Program-made: the position numbers and the translations under genes
The notes under the pieces: generated by a model
Database searches by the model: none
The model's input: the letters and a program-made list of their open reading frames with translations, nothing else
Told to the model about the DNA's origin: nothing
Part shown: piece after piece, positions 7,767 to 16,889 of the stretch
How the letters are laid out: each line of letters begins with the position of its first letter
Numbering within the stretch: the first letter of the stretch is position 1
NCBI RefSeq assembly: GCF_900156375.1
Contig: NZ_FTNK01000023.1
Location: 1-61,871, forward strand
Source of the DNA: Paenibacillus macquariensis
Lineage (GTDB): Bacteria; Bacillota; Bacilli; Paenibacillales; Paenibacillaceae
Reading direction: 5' to 3'
DNA: 61,871 nucleotides

Positions 7767-8846
7767 ATGATGAAAGAGAGTAATCAAGTAGATATAATGA
7801 ATGATTTACTGAGGTTAGTTGCACCTGGAACAGCTTTTAGAGATGGCCTGGAAAATGTATTGCGTGCGAAGACGGGAGCGCTAATCGTTGTTGGCTATAG
7901 TCCTGAAGTCATGGAAGTTGTAGATGGAGGTTTTTCAATCAATTGTGATTTCTCACCCAATTATTTATACGAATTGGCCAAGATGGATGGAGCCATAATA
8001 TTGAGTGAGGATCTCAAACGGATTTTGTATGCAAATACGCAGTTAATCCCCGACTCCTCCATTGCATCATCCGAAACGGGCATCCGGCATAGAACAGCAG
8101 AACGTGTAGCTAAGCAGACAGGCAAGTTGGTTGTTTCCATCTCGCAGCGACGTAATATTATTACCTTGTATCAGGGTGCTTTACGTTATTCACTTAAAGA
8201 GATTGGTGTTATTCTTACCAAAGCCAATCAAGCCATACAGACGTTAGAGCGATACAGGGCTGTCTTGAACCAATCACTCACCAATTTATCGGCATCCGAG
8301 TTCGAAGAACTCGTAACGATTCCAGAAGTGGTTAATGTCATTCAACGTGTGGAGATGGTGCTTCGCATCAAGACAGAGATTAAACGTTACATTACAGAAT
8401 TAGGTAATGAGGGTCGTCTGATCAGCTTGCAGATGGAAGAACTAGTAAGTAACATGGAAGTGGAAGCGTGGTTGTTATTTAGAGACTATGCTCGTGATGA
8501 CAACGAAGATAAGATTCGTGAGATTATTGCAGGACTCAAACGTGCGTCGGATGATGAATTGCTGGATCTTCACTATATCACTCGATTATTAGGGTATCCG
8601 ACATCGTTTGTGACATCAGAGGAGTCTGTAGTCCCACGCGGATATAGAGTCTTGAATAAAATACCTCGATTGCCAAATGTAATCATTCATAATCTTCTGG
8701 AGCGGTTCGAACAATTGCCACAAATTATGACTGCAACCATTGAACAGTTGGACGAAGTGGATGGAATTGGTGAGGTTAGAGCTCGAAATATCAAAGAGGG
8801 CCTTATCCGATTACAAGAGCAAGTATTCATTGACAGGCAAGTATAA
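7767..8846 (+). CDS. disA: DNA integrity scanning diadenylate cyclase DisA
   Basis: DisA makes c-di-AMP from two ATP, scans DNA and lowers its activity at branched structures, delaying sporulation on damage. The 359 residues show the N-terminal DAC domain with the DGA motif (74-76) and RHRTAER (107-113), a linker helical region, and a C-terminal helix-hairpin-helix (about 325-350, LDEVDGIGEVRA). The ATG at 7767 follows TAGGGGG by 6 nt; a second ATG is one codon later. Its usual partner radA is only a scar here, although a RadA-like gene lies 360 bp upstream. Confidence 0.97.
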   Translation: MMKESNQVDIMNDLLRLVAPGTAFRDGLENVLRAKTGALIVVGYSPEVMEVVDGGFSINCDFSPNYLYELAKMDGAIILSEDLKRILYANTQLIPDSSIASSETGIRHRTAERVAKQTGKLVVSISQRRNIITLYQGALRYSLKEIGVILTKANQAIQTLERYRAVLNQSLTNLSASEFEELVTIPEVVNVIQRVEMVLRIKTEIKRYITELGNEGRLISLQMEELVSNMEVEAWLLFRDYARDDNEDKIREIIAGLKRASDDELLDLHYITRLLGYPTSFVTSEESVVPRGYRVLNKIPRLPNVIIHNLLERFEQLPQIMTATIEQLDEVDGIGEVRARNIKEGLIRLQEQVFIDRQV

Positions 8847-8901
8847 ATGCCATACAATCAATGGATGATATGGGGTATATTGAACAAATTGAGGTGAATA
8901 A

Positions 8902-9627
8902 ATGATAACGAAGTCAATTCCGAATATGTTTACTTTAGGTAATCTAGCTCTCGGAATGATTGCGATGATGATGGCGCTGAATGAAAAATACAGTATGGCT
9001 GCAATCATGATTATTATTGCGATGCTACTCGATGGCCTAGATGGTCGCGTGGCAAGAGCACTTCATGTGCAAAGCGAGTTCGGGAAAGAATTAGATTCCC
9101 TTTCGGATGTTATTTCTTTTGGTGCAGCACCTGCACTTATTATGTATATGGTTACAATGCAAGGTATACCGGATCCAATTGCTTGGAGTGCTACAGCCAT
9201 ATTCCCTATGTGTGGTGCACTTCGTCTAGCGCGATTTAATGTTCGAAAAGGGATGCCAGGTCATTTTGTTGGATTGCCTATTCCTGCTGCTGGTGGAGTA
9301 TTAGCAACATTATCTCTTTTTCATAATGAGATTTCTGATACTTATATGATTATTGCCATGCTTTTGCTATCTTATTTAATGGTTAGTACGGTAAGATATC
9401 CCAATTTCAAAAAAGTAGGATTACCGAAGAAAGTTGTTATAGGCGCACCCGTTGTTATTGTTGTCGCTGTAGCGATTGCAGTAGTGTTTCCAGATCAAAT
9501 ATCGAAGCTGATATTTATACCACTTGTTATTTATGCGGTATATGGTGTGAAGCAGAGTATTGAGCGATCTTTGAGACGTCGTAAACATAAGAAGAAAGAA
9601 GAAGATCCACTTCATTCTGATCATTGA
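8902..9627 (+). CDS. pssA: CDP-diacylglycerol-serine O-phosphatidyltransferase
   Basis: Integral membrane enzyme that makes phosphatidylserine from CDP-diacylglycerol and serine, the precursor of phosphatidylethanolamine. The CDP-alcohol phosphotransferase signature is present at about residues 44-69 (DGLDGRVAR...G-KELDSLSD). The 241 residues are mostly hydrophobic helices, ending in a basic RRRKHKKKEE tail. It starts with ATG after GAGGTGAATAA. No decarboxylase (psd) gene follows; a terminator does. Confidence 0.92.
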   Translation: MITKSIPNMFTLGNLALGMIAMMMALNEKYSMAAIMIIIAMLLDGLDGRVARALHVQSEFGKELDSLSDVISFGAAPALIMYMVTMQGIPDPIAWSATAIFPMCGALRLARFNVRKGMPGHFVGLPIPAAGGVLATLSLFHNEISDTYMIIAMLLLSYLMVSTVRYPNFKKVGLPKKVVIGAPVVIVVAVAIAVVFPDQISKLIFIPLVIYAVYGVKQSIERSLRRRKHKKKEEDPLHSDH

Positions 9628-9655
9628 GATCCTTCATTCCTCTAGATGTACAAAT

Positions 9656-9705
9656 AAAAAGCATTTATTTCATGCCTTATGGCAGTGAAATAAATGCTTT
9701 TTTTT
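9656..9705. terminator. Bidirectional terminator between convergent genes
   Basis: A long stem (AAAAAGCATTTATTTCATGCC, TTAT loop, then its near-perfect complement with a 1-nt bulge) ends in eight T. The 5' side carries A residues, so it can also serve the minus-strand gene that ends at 9733. Confidence 0.9.
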
Positions 9706-9732
9706 ATGTTTTATTATTGAAGACTATTTCCT

Positions 9733-10128
9733 CTAAGACATATTGAATAGACCCAGAGTAGAGCATTTCTTCGATTCATCTCGAACGACTTCATCCATAT
9801 TAATTTCAAGCAAGTTACAAAGAGCTGACAAGTAGAACATGTTACGCCCTAATTCGGTACTGATAATCTCTTTGCAGTTCTCGCATAAGTGTCCATGTAC
9901 GTGACTTCCTACTACTTCTTTTGTGGATGCTAGATCTAATCCAGGCTCAAATGCTTGCTTCGTGGCATGAAGTTCGATACAACCACAATCCGTAATGGAT
10001 TTGGCAACAGCTCTGTTCAATGATGCGCTACTCTGCCCATTCTTAGACATGACATCGAGTAGACTGCGGTGACGGAGCAGCAGGTCGGATATTTGATCTT
10101 GGAATTCCTGTAAACTGACTGTACTCAT
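9733..10128 (-). CDS. Conserved small MazG-like protein
   Basis: A 131-residue soluble protein. The C-terminal half contains EIISTELGRNMFYLSALCN and MDEVVRDE, resembling the helical pattern of MazG-type NTP pyrophosphohydrolases. The N-terminal half has clustered Cys/His (DCGCIELH, HVHGHLCENC) that could bind a metal. I cannot name a proven function. The ATG at 10128 is preferred over the GTG at 10140, since GAGGTGATT serves as its ribosome binding site. It is single, convergent with pssA, with its own promoter and a palindrome near the transcription start. Confidence 0.7.
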   Translation of the reverse strand: MSTVSLQEFQDQISDLLLRHRSLLDVMSKNGQSSASLNRAVAKSITDCGCIELHATKQAFEPGLDLASTKEVVGSHVHGHLCENCKEIISTELGRNMFYLSALCNLLEINMDEVVRDESKKCSTLGLFNMS

Positions 10129-10150
10129 TTTTCCAATCACCTCGTAAATT

Positions 10151-10165
10151 ATGAATTGAATTCAT
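10151..10165. promoter_or_regulatory. Palindrome at MazG-like gene promoter
   Basis: ATGAATT-G-AATTCAT is a perfect 7+1+7 palindrome. It overlaps the 3' end of the minus-strand -10 box and the expected transcription start. It is a candidate repressor site with no identified regulator. Confidence 0.4.
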
Positions 10166-10193
10166 TATATGCCAGTGGAATGTTTTTTTTCAA
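10164..10193 (-). promoter_or_regulatory. sigma-A promoter of MazG-like gene
   Basis: On the minus strand TTGAAA (10193-10188), an 18 bp spacer, and TATAAT (10169-10164), about 36 bp before the ATG. Confidence 0.7.
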
Positions 10194-10344
10194 CCTAAAA
10201 AGATCCAGTAAATTAGAAACAAAGAGATAGTTTATCACTCATGAATAAAAATTGGGCAATTTAGGGTTACGCACCAACAAATTGGATCATACTGGATAAA
10301 GATATCTATAAACGCTATATATTTTGAAGGAGATGTGGAATCTG

Positions 10345-11433
10345 ATGTTAAAAAAAGCTATTTTAGTATTCATTGGACTATGTGGTGCATGGTTTGGATA
10401 TACGGTTTATCAAATGTTAGGAAAATCATTCCCTGAGTGGATAAGCCTATTTGGTGAAAATGATGCTGTTAGGGGAGGATTGGTCTTTGCGGCACTAGGG
10501 GCTATTTTATTTATGTTGATCGGCTCTATGATTTACCCAACCGTGTTTGACAAGTTGCAAGGTATTGTTGGGGCATTTTCAAAAATGCCAATGAATGAGT
10601 TGACTGCTGGAGCGGCTGGGTTGACAGGTGGCCTTCTGTTGGCTCTGCTGCTGTATCCTAGCCTTGTGTGGCTCGGGAAAGTAGGACAAATGATAGAAGT
10701 GGGTATAACCCTGATATGCGGCTACATGGGCCTTAGAGTTGGCATGGAGAAGAAAGAGGAACTGGCAACGTTATGGACCTCAGGAAGATGGGGGCGGGCG
10801 GAGTTATCCGACGAAAGAATGTTGGAAGAGCATAAAATACTTGATACGAGCGTTATTATTGATGGACGGATTGCTGATATATGCAAGACCGGTTTTATAG
10901 AGGGGACGATTGTTATTCCTGAGTTTGTACTCGAAGAGCTTCAACATATCGCAGATTCGTCAGATTTACTCAAACGAAATCGGGGGCGTAGAGGTCTAGA
11001 TATTTTGAATAAAATTCAGAAAGAATTAGCTATAAAAGTACTCATCTACGAAGGTGATTTCGAAGAAATTTCAGAAGTGGATAGTAAGCTTGTTAAGTTG
11101 GCTAAAGTATTAAAGGGAAAAGTAGTCACCAACGACTACAACTTGAACAAAGTATGTGAGCTACAAGGCGTGTCTGTTCTGAATATTAACGATCTAGCCA
11201 ATGCAGTCAAACCTGTTGTTCTTCCTGGGGAAGAAATTATGGTGCAGGTGATCAAAGACGGTAAAGAGCATGGACAAGGTGTCGCCTATCTAGATGATGG
11301 AACGATGATTGTTGTAGAGGGTGGACGTGAATATATTGGCTCCCTTATGGAAGTGTTGGTAACGAGTGTACTACAGACCTCTGCGGGCCGAATGATCTTT
11401 GCGAAACCGAAACTGTTGGAAAAAGCCCAGTAA
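10345..11433 (+). CDS. PIN/TRAM-domain membrane protein (YacL-like)
   Basis: About 362 residues. The N-terminus has about four hydrophobic segments (roughly 4-20, 42-62, 85-107, 110-130). Next is a PIN nuclease-like domain with ILDTSVIIDGRIADI, EFVLEELQ and VVTNDYNLN supplying the usual acidic residues. A C-terminal TRAM domain follows (from about LPGEEIMVQV). The family is conserved at this position in Bacilli; its RNA target is not established. The ATG of LKKAIL is chosen by homology, 12 nt after AAGGAG; in-frame TTG and ATG codons upstream would add up to 7 residues. It leads the ispD-ispF group. Confidence 0.88.
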   Translation: MLKKAILVFIGLCGAWFGYTVYQMLGKSFPEWISLFGENDAVRGGLVFAALGAILFMLIGSMIYPTVFDKLQGIVGAFSKMPMNELTAGAAGLTGGLLLALLLYPSLVWLGKVGQMIEVGITLICGYMGLRVGMEKKEELATLWTSGRWGRAELSDERMLEEHKILDTSVIIDGRIADICKTGFIEGTIVIPEFVLEELQHIADSSDLLKRNRGRRGLDILNKIQKELAIKVLIYEGDFEEISEVDSKLVKLAKVLKGKVVTNDYNLNKVCELQGVSVLNINDLANAVKPVVLPGEEIMVQVIKDGKEHGQGVAYLDDGTMIVVEGGREYIGSLMEVLVTSVLQTSAGRMIFAKPKLLEKAQ

Positions 11434-11494
11434 AAACGGTATGATGGAGATAACTATTTCCTTAATACTTGGGAATGAAGACAGGGGTATAATT

Positions 11495-12187
11495 ATGGAC
11501 AACAGTTTGGGGATCGTTATTGTATCAGCAGGTAAAGGTTCCCGGATGGGTACCCTTGAAAGTAAACAGTACTTGTTGCTACAGGACAAGCCCATTTTGA
11601 TTCATACATTAGAAGTATTCAACAGTATGCCTCAAGTGAAAGAGATTGTTCTGGTAACGGGTCAGGATGATGTGGGGCGTGTCCAAGAATGGGTACACGA
11701 GTATAAAATGGACAAGGTGATCCAAGTGATCCCTGGTGGAAGTGAGAGACAGTATTCCGTATATAAAGGCTTATTAGAGATTGGGACGGAATGGGTCATG
11801 ATACATGATGGTGTACGCCCCTTTGTGGACCAAGCCGACATTGAGGACTGTTATCAGATGGCACTTCGCACAGGAGCCGCTGTATTAGCAGTACCTGTGA
11901 AGGATACAATTAAACAAGTTGATGGATCAGGTATCATTGTCGATACACCAGATCGTCAAAGTCTGTGGGCTATTCAGACCCCACAGACTTTTCGTGTTTC
12001 TGATCTTCTTAGGTCTCATGAAGAGGCACAGAGAAGCGGGTTTGTGGGAACAGATGACTCTATGCTCGTAGAACGAATGGGTATTCCGGTAGCTGTCGTA
12101 AAGGGGAGTTATACCAACATCAAGATTACGACACCTGATGATTTAGAATATGCTGCATTTATAAAGAAACGTAAGGGAGAGGGATAG
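11495..12187 (+). CDS. ispD: 2-C-methyl-D-erythritol 4-phosphate cytidylyltransferase
   Basis: Third step of the MEP isoprenoid pathway: CTP plus MEP gives CDP-ME. The nucleotide-binding loop SAGKGSRMG is at residues 11-19, followed by KQYLLLQDKP, HDGVRPFV and VPVKDTIK, all typical. The product is 230 residues (Bacillus ~232). The ATG at 11495 gives the family N-terminus; the open frame runs further upstream but overlaps the previous gene. The stop is 2 bp before ispF, indicating co-translation. Confidence 0.95.
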   Translation: MDNSLGIVIVSAGKGSRMGTLESKQYLLLQDKPILIHTLEVFNSMPQVKEIVLVTGQDDVGRVQEWVHEYKMDKVIQVIPGGSERQYSVYKGLLEIGTEWVMIHDGVRPFVDQADIEDCYQMALRTGAAVLAVPVKDTIKQVDGSGIIVDTPDRQSLWAIQTPQTFRVSDLLRSHEEAQRSGFVGTDDSMLVERMGIPVAVVKGSYTNIKITTPDDLEYAAFIKKRKGEG

Positions 12188-12189
12188 TC

Positions 12190-12678
12190 ATGATAAGAGT
12201 AGGACAAGGTTTTGATGTACATCAACTAGTTGAAGGCAGGCCGTGTATTATAGGTGGGGTTACGATTCCCTATGAGTTGGGGTTAGTTGGACACTCAGAT
12301 GCAGATGTGCTTCTACATGCTGTCACAGATGCAATTCTTGGTGCACTTGGACTTGGTGATATTGGTAAGCATTTCCCGGATACCGATCCTGACTATAAAG
12401 ACGCTGACAGTCTCAAATTACTAGTACAGGTATGGAATCTTGCCAAAGAGAGAGGATATCGACTTGGTAACATAGATTCAACAATTATTGCTCAGAAACC
12501 TAAAATGGCTCCTTACATTCCTGAAATGATGGAGGTTATTGCAAAGGCGCTTGACGCAGATGTCTCTCAAGTCAACGTGAAGGCAACAACGACGGAGCAG
12601 TTAGGGTTCACAGGTCGCGGTGAGGGGATTGCCGCCCAATCTATTGTATGCCTAACCCAAGATATGCTATCATCTTGA
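12190..12678 (+). CDS. ispF: 2-C-methyl-D-erythritol 2,4-cyclodiphosphate synthase
   Basis: Cyclises CDP-ME 2-phosphate in the MEP pathway. Metal ligands D9, H11 and H43 are visible in GFDVH and SDADVLLHAVTD, and the C-terminal ATTTEQLGFTGRGEGIA motif is intact. It has 162 residues. It begins 2 bp after the ispD stop, using a ribosome binding site (GGGAGAGGG) inside the ispD end. Confidence 0.96.
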   Translation: MIRVGQGFDVHQLVEGRPCIIGGVTIPYELGLVGHSDADVLLHAVTDAILGALGLGDIGKHFPDTDPDYKDADSLKLLVQVWNLAKERGYRLGNIDSTIIAQKPKMAPYIPEMMEVIAKALDADVSQVNVKATTTEQLGFTGRGEGIAAQSIVCLTQDMLSS

Positions 12679-12722
12679 AATATAAGTGAAGGATTGATAT
12701 ATACGAAGCGGAGGAATTAGAT

Positions 12723-14177
12723 ATGACCAGTGGAGTGCGCGTGCGATATGCACCTAGTCCAACAGGACATTTACATATTGGAAATGCAAGAACAGCTCTT
12801 TTTAACTATTTATATGCTCGTCATTTGGGGGGCAAGTTTATTATTCGCATTGAAGATACAGATGTGAAACGTAACGTTGAAGGCGGAGAAGAAAGCCAAC
12901 TGAAATATTTGAAGTGGCTAGGGATTGAATGGGACGAAAGTATAGATGTAGGTGGGGCATACGGGCCGTATCGTCAGACTGAGCGACTGGACATTTATCG
13001 TACCTATTGGCAGGAACTGCTGGATAAAGGCCTTGCTTATCGTTGTTACTGCACAGAAGAGGAATTAGAACAGGAGCGAGAAGATCAGACTGCTCGTGGG
13101 GAAACACCGCGTTATTCAGGTAAACATCGTGACTTATCAGAAGAACAACAACGTGCGTTTGAGGCGGAAGGTCGCATTGCGAGTATACGTTTTCGCGTAC
13201 CGGAAGACAAAACATATACTTTCAATGATATCGTTAAGGGCACGATTTCCTTCACTACACAGGATACAGGGGATTTCGTTATTGTGAAGAAAGATGGTAT
13301 TCCAACGTATAACTTTGCTGTAGTGCTTGATGATCACCTTATGGAGATTTCCCATGTACTACGTGGCGAAGATCATGTCTCCAATACGCCGCGTCAATTG
13401 ATGATCTACGAAGCTCTTGGATGGGATGCTCCGCAATTCGGTCATATGACGTTGATTGTGAATGAGAATCATAAGAAGCTTAGTAAGCGGGATGAGTCTA
13501 TTGTTCAGTTTATTGAACAGTATGATCAACTGGGCTATTTACCAGAAGCATTATTTAACTTTATTTCCTTGCTTGGATGGTCACCTGAGGGTGAGGAAGA
13601 AATGTTCGTAAAAGAAGAGCTGATCGCTATATTTAACGCAGAACGCTTGTCTAAGAGTCCTGCAGTATTCGATCAGAATAAATTGGCTTATATGAACAAT
13701 CATTATATTAAACATGCGGATCCAGATCGAATTGCGAAGCTTGCTATTCCACATCTGCAACGTACCGGTTGTTTGCCTGAAGCGTTGAATGCTGACCAGG
13801 AAGCATGGGCGAAGTCTCTGGTTGCTCTTTATCAGGAACAATTGAATTCCGCTTCTAACATTGTGGAATTGTCTGAGATGTTCTTCCGCTCCAATATTGA
13901 ACTAGATGAAGAAGCGAAAGCTATCCTTGCGGAAGAGCAAGTACCAACGGTTCTTGCTGCATTCCTGACTAAGGTAGAAGCTACGGATGAATTTACTCCA
14001 GCTAACATGGCTGTTCTTATTAAGGAAGTACAGAAAGAGACCGGATTTAAGGGTAAACAATTGTTCATGCCAATTCGTGTTGCGTTAACGGGTCAGACGC
14101 ATGGCCGAGATCTGAACCAAACCATCTATCTTCTTGGGCTAGATCGCGTTCAGAATCGGTTGAAGTCACAAATCTAG
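12723..14177 (+). CDS. gltX: Glutamyl-tRNA synthetase
   Basis: Class I synthetase that charges tRNA-Glu, and in Bacillota also tRNA-Gln before transamidation. HIGN is at 18-21 and the KMSKS equivalent KLSKR at 252-256. GEDHVSNTPRQ and PTYNFAVVLDDH are typical of GluRS. It has 484 residues, with a normal anticodon-binding C-terminus. It starts with ATG 6 nt after GGAGG. It is the last gene before the separately promoted cysES T-box unit. Confidence 0.96.
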   Translation: MTSGVRVRYAPSPTGHLHIGNARTALFNYLYARHLGGKFIIRIEDTDVKRNVEGGEESQLKYLKWLGIEWDESIDVGGAYGPYRQTERLDIYRTYWQELLDKGLAYRCYCTEEELEQEREDQTARGETPRYSGKHRDLSEEQQRAFEAEGRIASIRFRVPEDKTYTFNDIVKGTISFTTQDTGDFVIVKKDGIPTYNFAVVLDDHLMEISHVLRGEDHVSNTPRQLMIYEALGWDAPQFGHMTLIVNENHKKLSKRDESIVQFIEQYDQLGYLPEALFNFISLLGWSPEGEEEMFVKEELIAIFNAERLSKSPAVFDQNKLAYMNNHYIKHADPDRIAKLAIPHLQRTGCLPEALNADQEAWAKSLVALYQEQLNSASNIVELSEMFFRSNIELDEEAKAILAEEQVPTVLAAFLTKVEATDEFTPANMAVLIKEVQKETGFKGKQLFMPIRVALTGQTHGRDLNQTIYLLGLDRVQNRLKSQI

Positions 14178-14222
14178 GATCGATGCATAACTTATGAAAA
14201 GATAATTGTGGATGCTGACGTC

Positions 14223-14251
14223 TTGTCAGTTCCTTGTCTTTTCGTTATAAT
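14223..14251 (+). promoter_or_regulatory. sigma-A promoter of cysES T-box unit
   Basis: TTGTCA (14223-14228), a 17 bp spacer, and TATAAT (14246-14251). Transcription would start near 14258, giving a leader of about 370 nt up to the terminator. Confidence 0.78.
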
Positions 14252-14257
14252 ACATCC

Positions 14258-14627
14258 AATAACTTTATCATCAGGGTCTGATTGTATATCGTGAGTATTA
14301 CGTATAGTAGTTAATAGCTAAGATCAGGAAAAGTAGTTTACTTTGGCATATTCCAGAGAGGATAACCTTGGGGATTTCATTTGTTTTCCCCTATGGCTGT
14401 GAGTTATCTATGTGTCAGTAATCGAAAATGCACCTGTGAGCTGCGCGACCGAGCGAAGGAGCGAACAAAAGTTACGCTATCGTTAGGTTGTGCCGGATTG
14501 TCCTCCGTTATAAGGCATTAAGAGGAGATGCGTCGTCATGTTAATGGGTACAATATTAACAAGCATCTCAAGCAGAGTGGAACCACGGTTAAACGTCTCT
14601 GCAGCGTATGCTGCAGGGGCGTTTTTT
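14258..14627 (+). promoter_or_regulatory. T-box riboswitch, probably cysteine
   Basis: T boxes read uncharged tRNA and switch a terminator to an antiterminator. The T-box core AGAGTGGAACCACGG lies at 14575-14589. The antiterminator pairs GCAGAG (14572-14577) with CTCTGC (14597-14602). That arm is also part of the terminator stem at 14593-14622. Upstream, GAGATGC/GCATCTC with an inner GTTAAT/ATTAAC helix forms stem III. The bulge TGGA would pair with a UCCA tRNA end, fitting tRNA-Cys. A TGC triplet (GTTGTGCCGG, near 14490) is a possible specifier, but I did not resolve stem I. Confidence 0.88.
14593..14627 (+). terminator. T-box-controlled terminator
   Basis: ACGTCTCTGCAGC, GTAT loop, GCTGCAGGGGCGT (two mismatched or G-T positions), then TTTTTT. 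It shares CTCTGC with the antiterminator, so the two folds exclude each other. Confidence 0.92.
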
Positions 14628-14773
14628 GAGTTCTAAGACGGATACACGATGATACCTATGATTCTCACAGAGCGAGGAGTCCTACAGTGCTAGTTGAATC
14701 TAATAGGTCATGACAGAGATAAGGTGTTATGGGAGCACAAGGAGAGCTGAAAAGCGTCGAAGAGGAGAATAAT

Positions 14774-15448
14774 ATGTTTAAGAACATGAAATCAGATATC
14801 CAAGCGGTATTTGAAAACGACCCTGCAGCTAGACGATTATTTGAAGTTATCTTCACCTATTCGGGACTCCACGCGATTTGGGCACAAAGAGTTGCCCATG
14901 CTTTGTACAAACGTCGCTGGTTTACATTGGCACGTACGATCTCACAGTGTAGCCGGTTTATGACGGGGATTGAAATTCATCCGGGGGCAACCATCGGAAA
15001 AAGATTGTTTATCGATCATGGAATGGGTGTCGTTATTGGCGAGACTTGTGAAATAGGAGACGACGTGGTGATCTATCAAGGGGTAACTCTTGGGGGGACG
15101 GGTAAGGAAAAAGGGAAACGTCATCCTACGATTGGGAATAATGTTGTCATTGCATCAGGGGCCAAAGTATTGGGTTCTTTTACAGTAGGCGACCAATGTA
15201 ATATTGGAGCTAACTCCGTTGTTCTGAAGGAGGTTCCACCTAATAGTACCGTGGTGGGTATCCCAGGTAGGGTTGTTAAGAAGGATGGTAGACGTATTGA
15301 TCGTCTTAGTCATCAATTACCGGATCCTGTCGTCGACGCTATGCGTTTACTCCAAATGGAGATTGAGGAACTTCGCATGGAACTGGACCTCGTAAAGCGC
15401 GAAAGGCATCAACTACATGAACAGGAACTATCTACTCATAGTGAGTAA
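14774..15448 (+). CDS. cysE: Serine O-acetyltransferase
   Basis: Makes O-acetylserine, the carbon acceptor for sulfide in cysteine synthesis. The left-handed beta-helix hexapeptide repeats run through the middle (IHPGATIGKRLFIDHG, VVIGETCEIGDDV, GGTGKEKGKRHPTIG). The length is 224 residues. The ATG at 14774 lies 6 nt after GAGGAG and matches the family N-terminus; an upstream in-frame ATG at 14729 lacks a good site. It is under T-box control with cysS, so both rise when tRNA-Cys is uncharged. Confidence 0.95.
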   Translation: MFKNMKSDIQAVFENDPAARRLFEVIFTYSGLHAIWAQRVAHALYKRRWFTLARTISQCSRFMTGIEIHPGATIGKRLFIDHGMGVVIGETCEIGDDVVIYQGVTLGGTGKEKGKRHPTIGNNVVIASGAKVLGSFTVGDQCNIGANSVVLKEVPPNSTVVGIPGRVVKKDGRRIDRLSHQLPDPVVDAMRLLQMEIEELRMELDLVKRERHQLHEQELSTHSE

Positions 15449-15482
15449 TGAGGAAGAATAAGAACGGGAGGATAATGTTTAT

Positions 15483-16889
15483 ATGGCACTTAAAATTTAT
15501 AATACGCTGACCCGGAATAAAGATCTCTTTGTACCACAGGAACCTGGAAAGGTAAAAATGTATGTATGCGGACCAACCGTTTACGACTTTATCCATATCG
15601 GAAATGCACGTCCTATGATTGTGTTTGATGTGGTTCGAACATACCTAGAACAACTGGGTAATGAAGTGAACTATGTTGTAAACTTCACGGATATTGATGA
15701 TAAGCTAATTCGTAAAGCGGAACAAACAGGTAGTACAGTTCCTGAGGTAGCCGATACTTTTATTGGTGCTTACTACGAAGATCTTGAGGGTCTTGGTCTC
15801 ACGCGTGCGACTTTGAATCCACGTGTAACGGAAAATATGGATTCTATTCTTGAATTTATTCAGGAGCTTGAGCAGAAAAGCTTCGCTTATGAGAATGGCG
15901 GAGACGTATTCTACCGTACTCACAAATTCAAAGATTATGGTAAGTTGTCTCACCAGAATATCGAAGAACTACAGTTCGGCATTCGAATTGGGGTGGATGA
16001 ACGTAAAGAACATCCAGAGGATTTCGTACTTTGGAAGGCAGCCAAGCCAGGAGAAATAGCTTGGTCTAGTCCATGGGGTGATGGAAGACCTGGTTGGCAT
16101 ATTGAATGTTCAGCTATGGCTCGTAGATACCTTGGGGATAGCATCGATATTCATGGGGGAGGACAGGATTTACAATTCCCTCATCATGAATGTGAAGTTG
16201 CACAGACAGAAGCACTAACAGGTAAGAAGTTCGCTAATTATTGGATGCACAATGGATACATTAATATTAATAATGAAAAAATGTCCAAATCCCTAGGCAA
16301 TGGAATATTGGTTAAAGATTTGCGTAAACAGTATAAATGGGAGTCCATCCGCTACTTTATGTTATCTAGCCAATATCGTAACCCACTTAATTTCAACGAT
16401 GAGACTATTGATCAAGCGGAGAAGAGTACAGAACGAATCCGAAATGCTGTAGACAATGTCAAACATCGCTTGACGGCAGTAGTGGAAGATAAGGCGGCTA
16501 CCGTTAATGAGGCTTTACAGGACAGACTGACGGATATAATAGCTACTTATCATGCCAAAATGCAGGATGATTTCAATACACCTGATGCGATTACAGCTAT
16601 GTTTGAATGGGTATATGAAGCTAATGCCTTATTGCAGGAGCCGGTAGTGAAAGCTGTTGATTTGCATGCTTTGCTTCAAGCTTTTAATGAGATGAATCAA
16701 GTGCTAAGACTTTATGCTGTCCATGAAGGCGAACTTATCGATGAAGAGATTGAAAAGTTGATCGTCGAAAGAGTTAATGCTCGCAAGGACAAAAATTGGG
16801 GTCGTGCTGATGAAATTCGAGATCTACTTGATTCCCGAGGTATTGTTCTAGAAGATACTGCGCAAGGAATGCGCTGGCGGCGTAAATGA
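15483..16889 (+). CDS. cysS: Cysteinyl-tRNA synthetase
   Basis: Charges tRNA-Cys. HIGN is at 38-41 and KMSKS at 266-270. The active-site zinc ligands are C29 (MYVCGPTVYD), the Cys of HIECSAMA, and His/Cys of FPHHECEVAQ. At 468 residues it is normal for the family (466 in B. subtilis). The start is ATG after GGGAGGATAATG. Its TGA overlaps the mrnC ATG (ATGA), indicating coupling. Confidence 0.96.
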   Translation: MALKIYNTLTRNKDLFVPQEPGKVKMYVCGPTVYDFIHIGNARPMIVFDVVRTYLEQLGNEVNYVVNFTDIDDKLIRKAEQTGSTVPEVADTFIGAYYEDLEGLGLTRATLNPRVTENMDSILEFIQELEQKSFAYENGGDVFYRTHKFKDYGKLSHQNIEELQFGIRIGVDERKEHPEDFVLWKAAKPGEIAWSSPWGDGRPGWHIECSAMARRYLGDSIDIHGGGQDLQFPHHECEVAQTEALTGKKFANYWMHNGYININNEKMSKSLGNGILVKDLRKQYKWESIRYFMLSSQYRNPLNFNDETIDQAEKSTERIRNAVDNVKHRLTAVVEDKAATVNEALQDRLTDIIATYHAKMQDDFNTPDAITAMFEWVYEANALLQEPVVKAVDLHALLQAFNEMNQVLRLYAVHEGELIDEEIEKLIVERVNARKDKNWGRADEIRDLLDSRGIVLEDTAQGMRWRRK

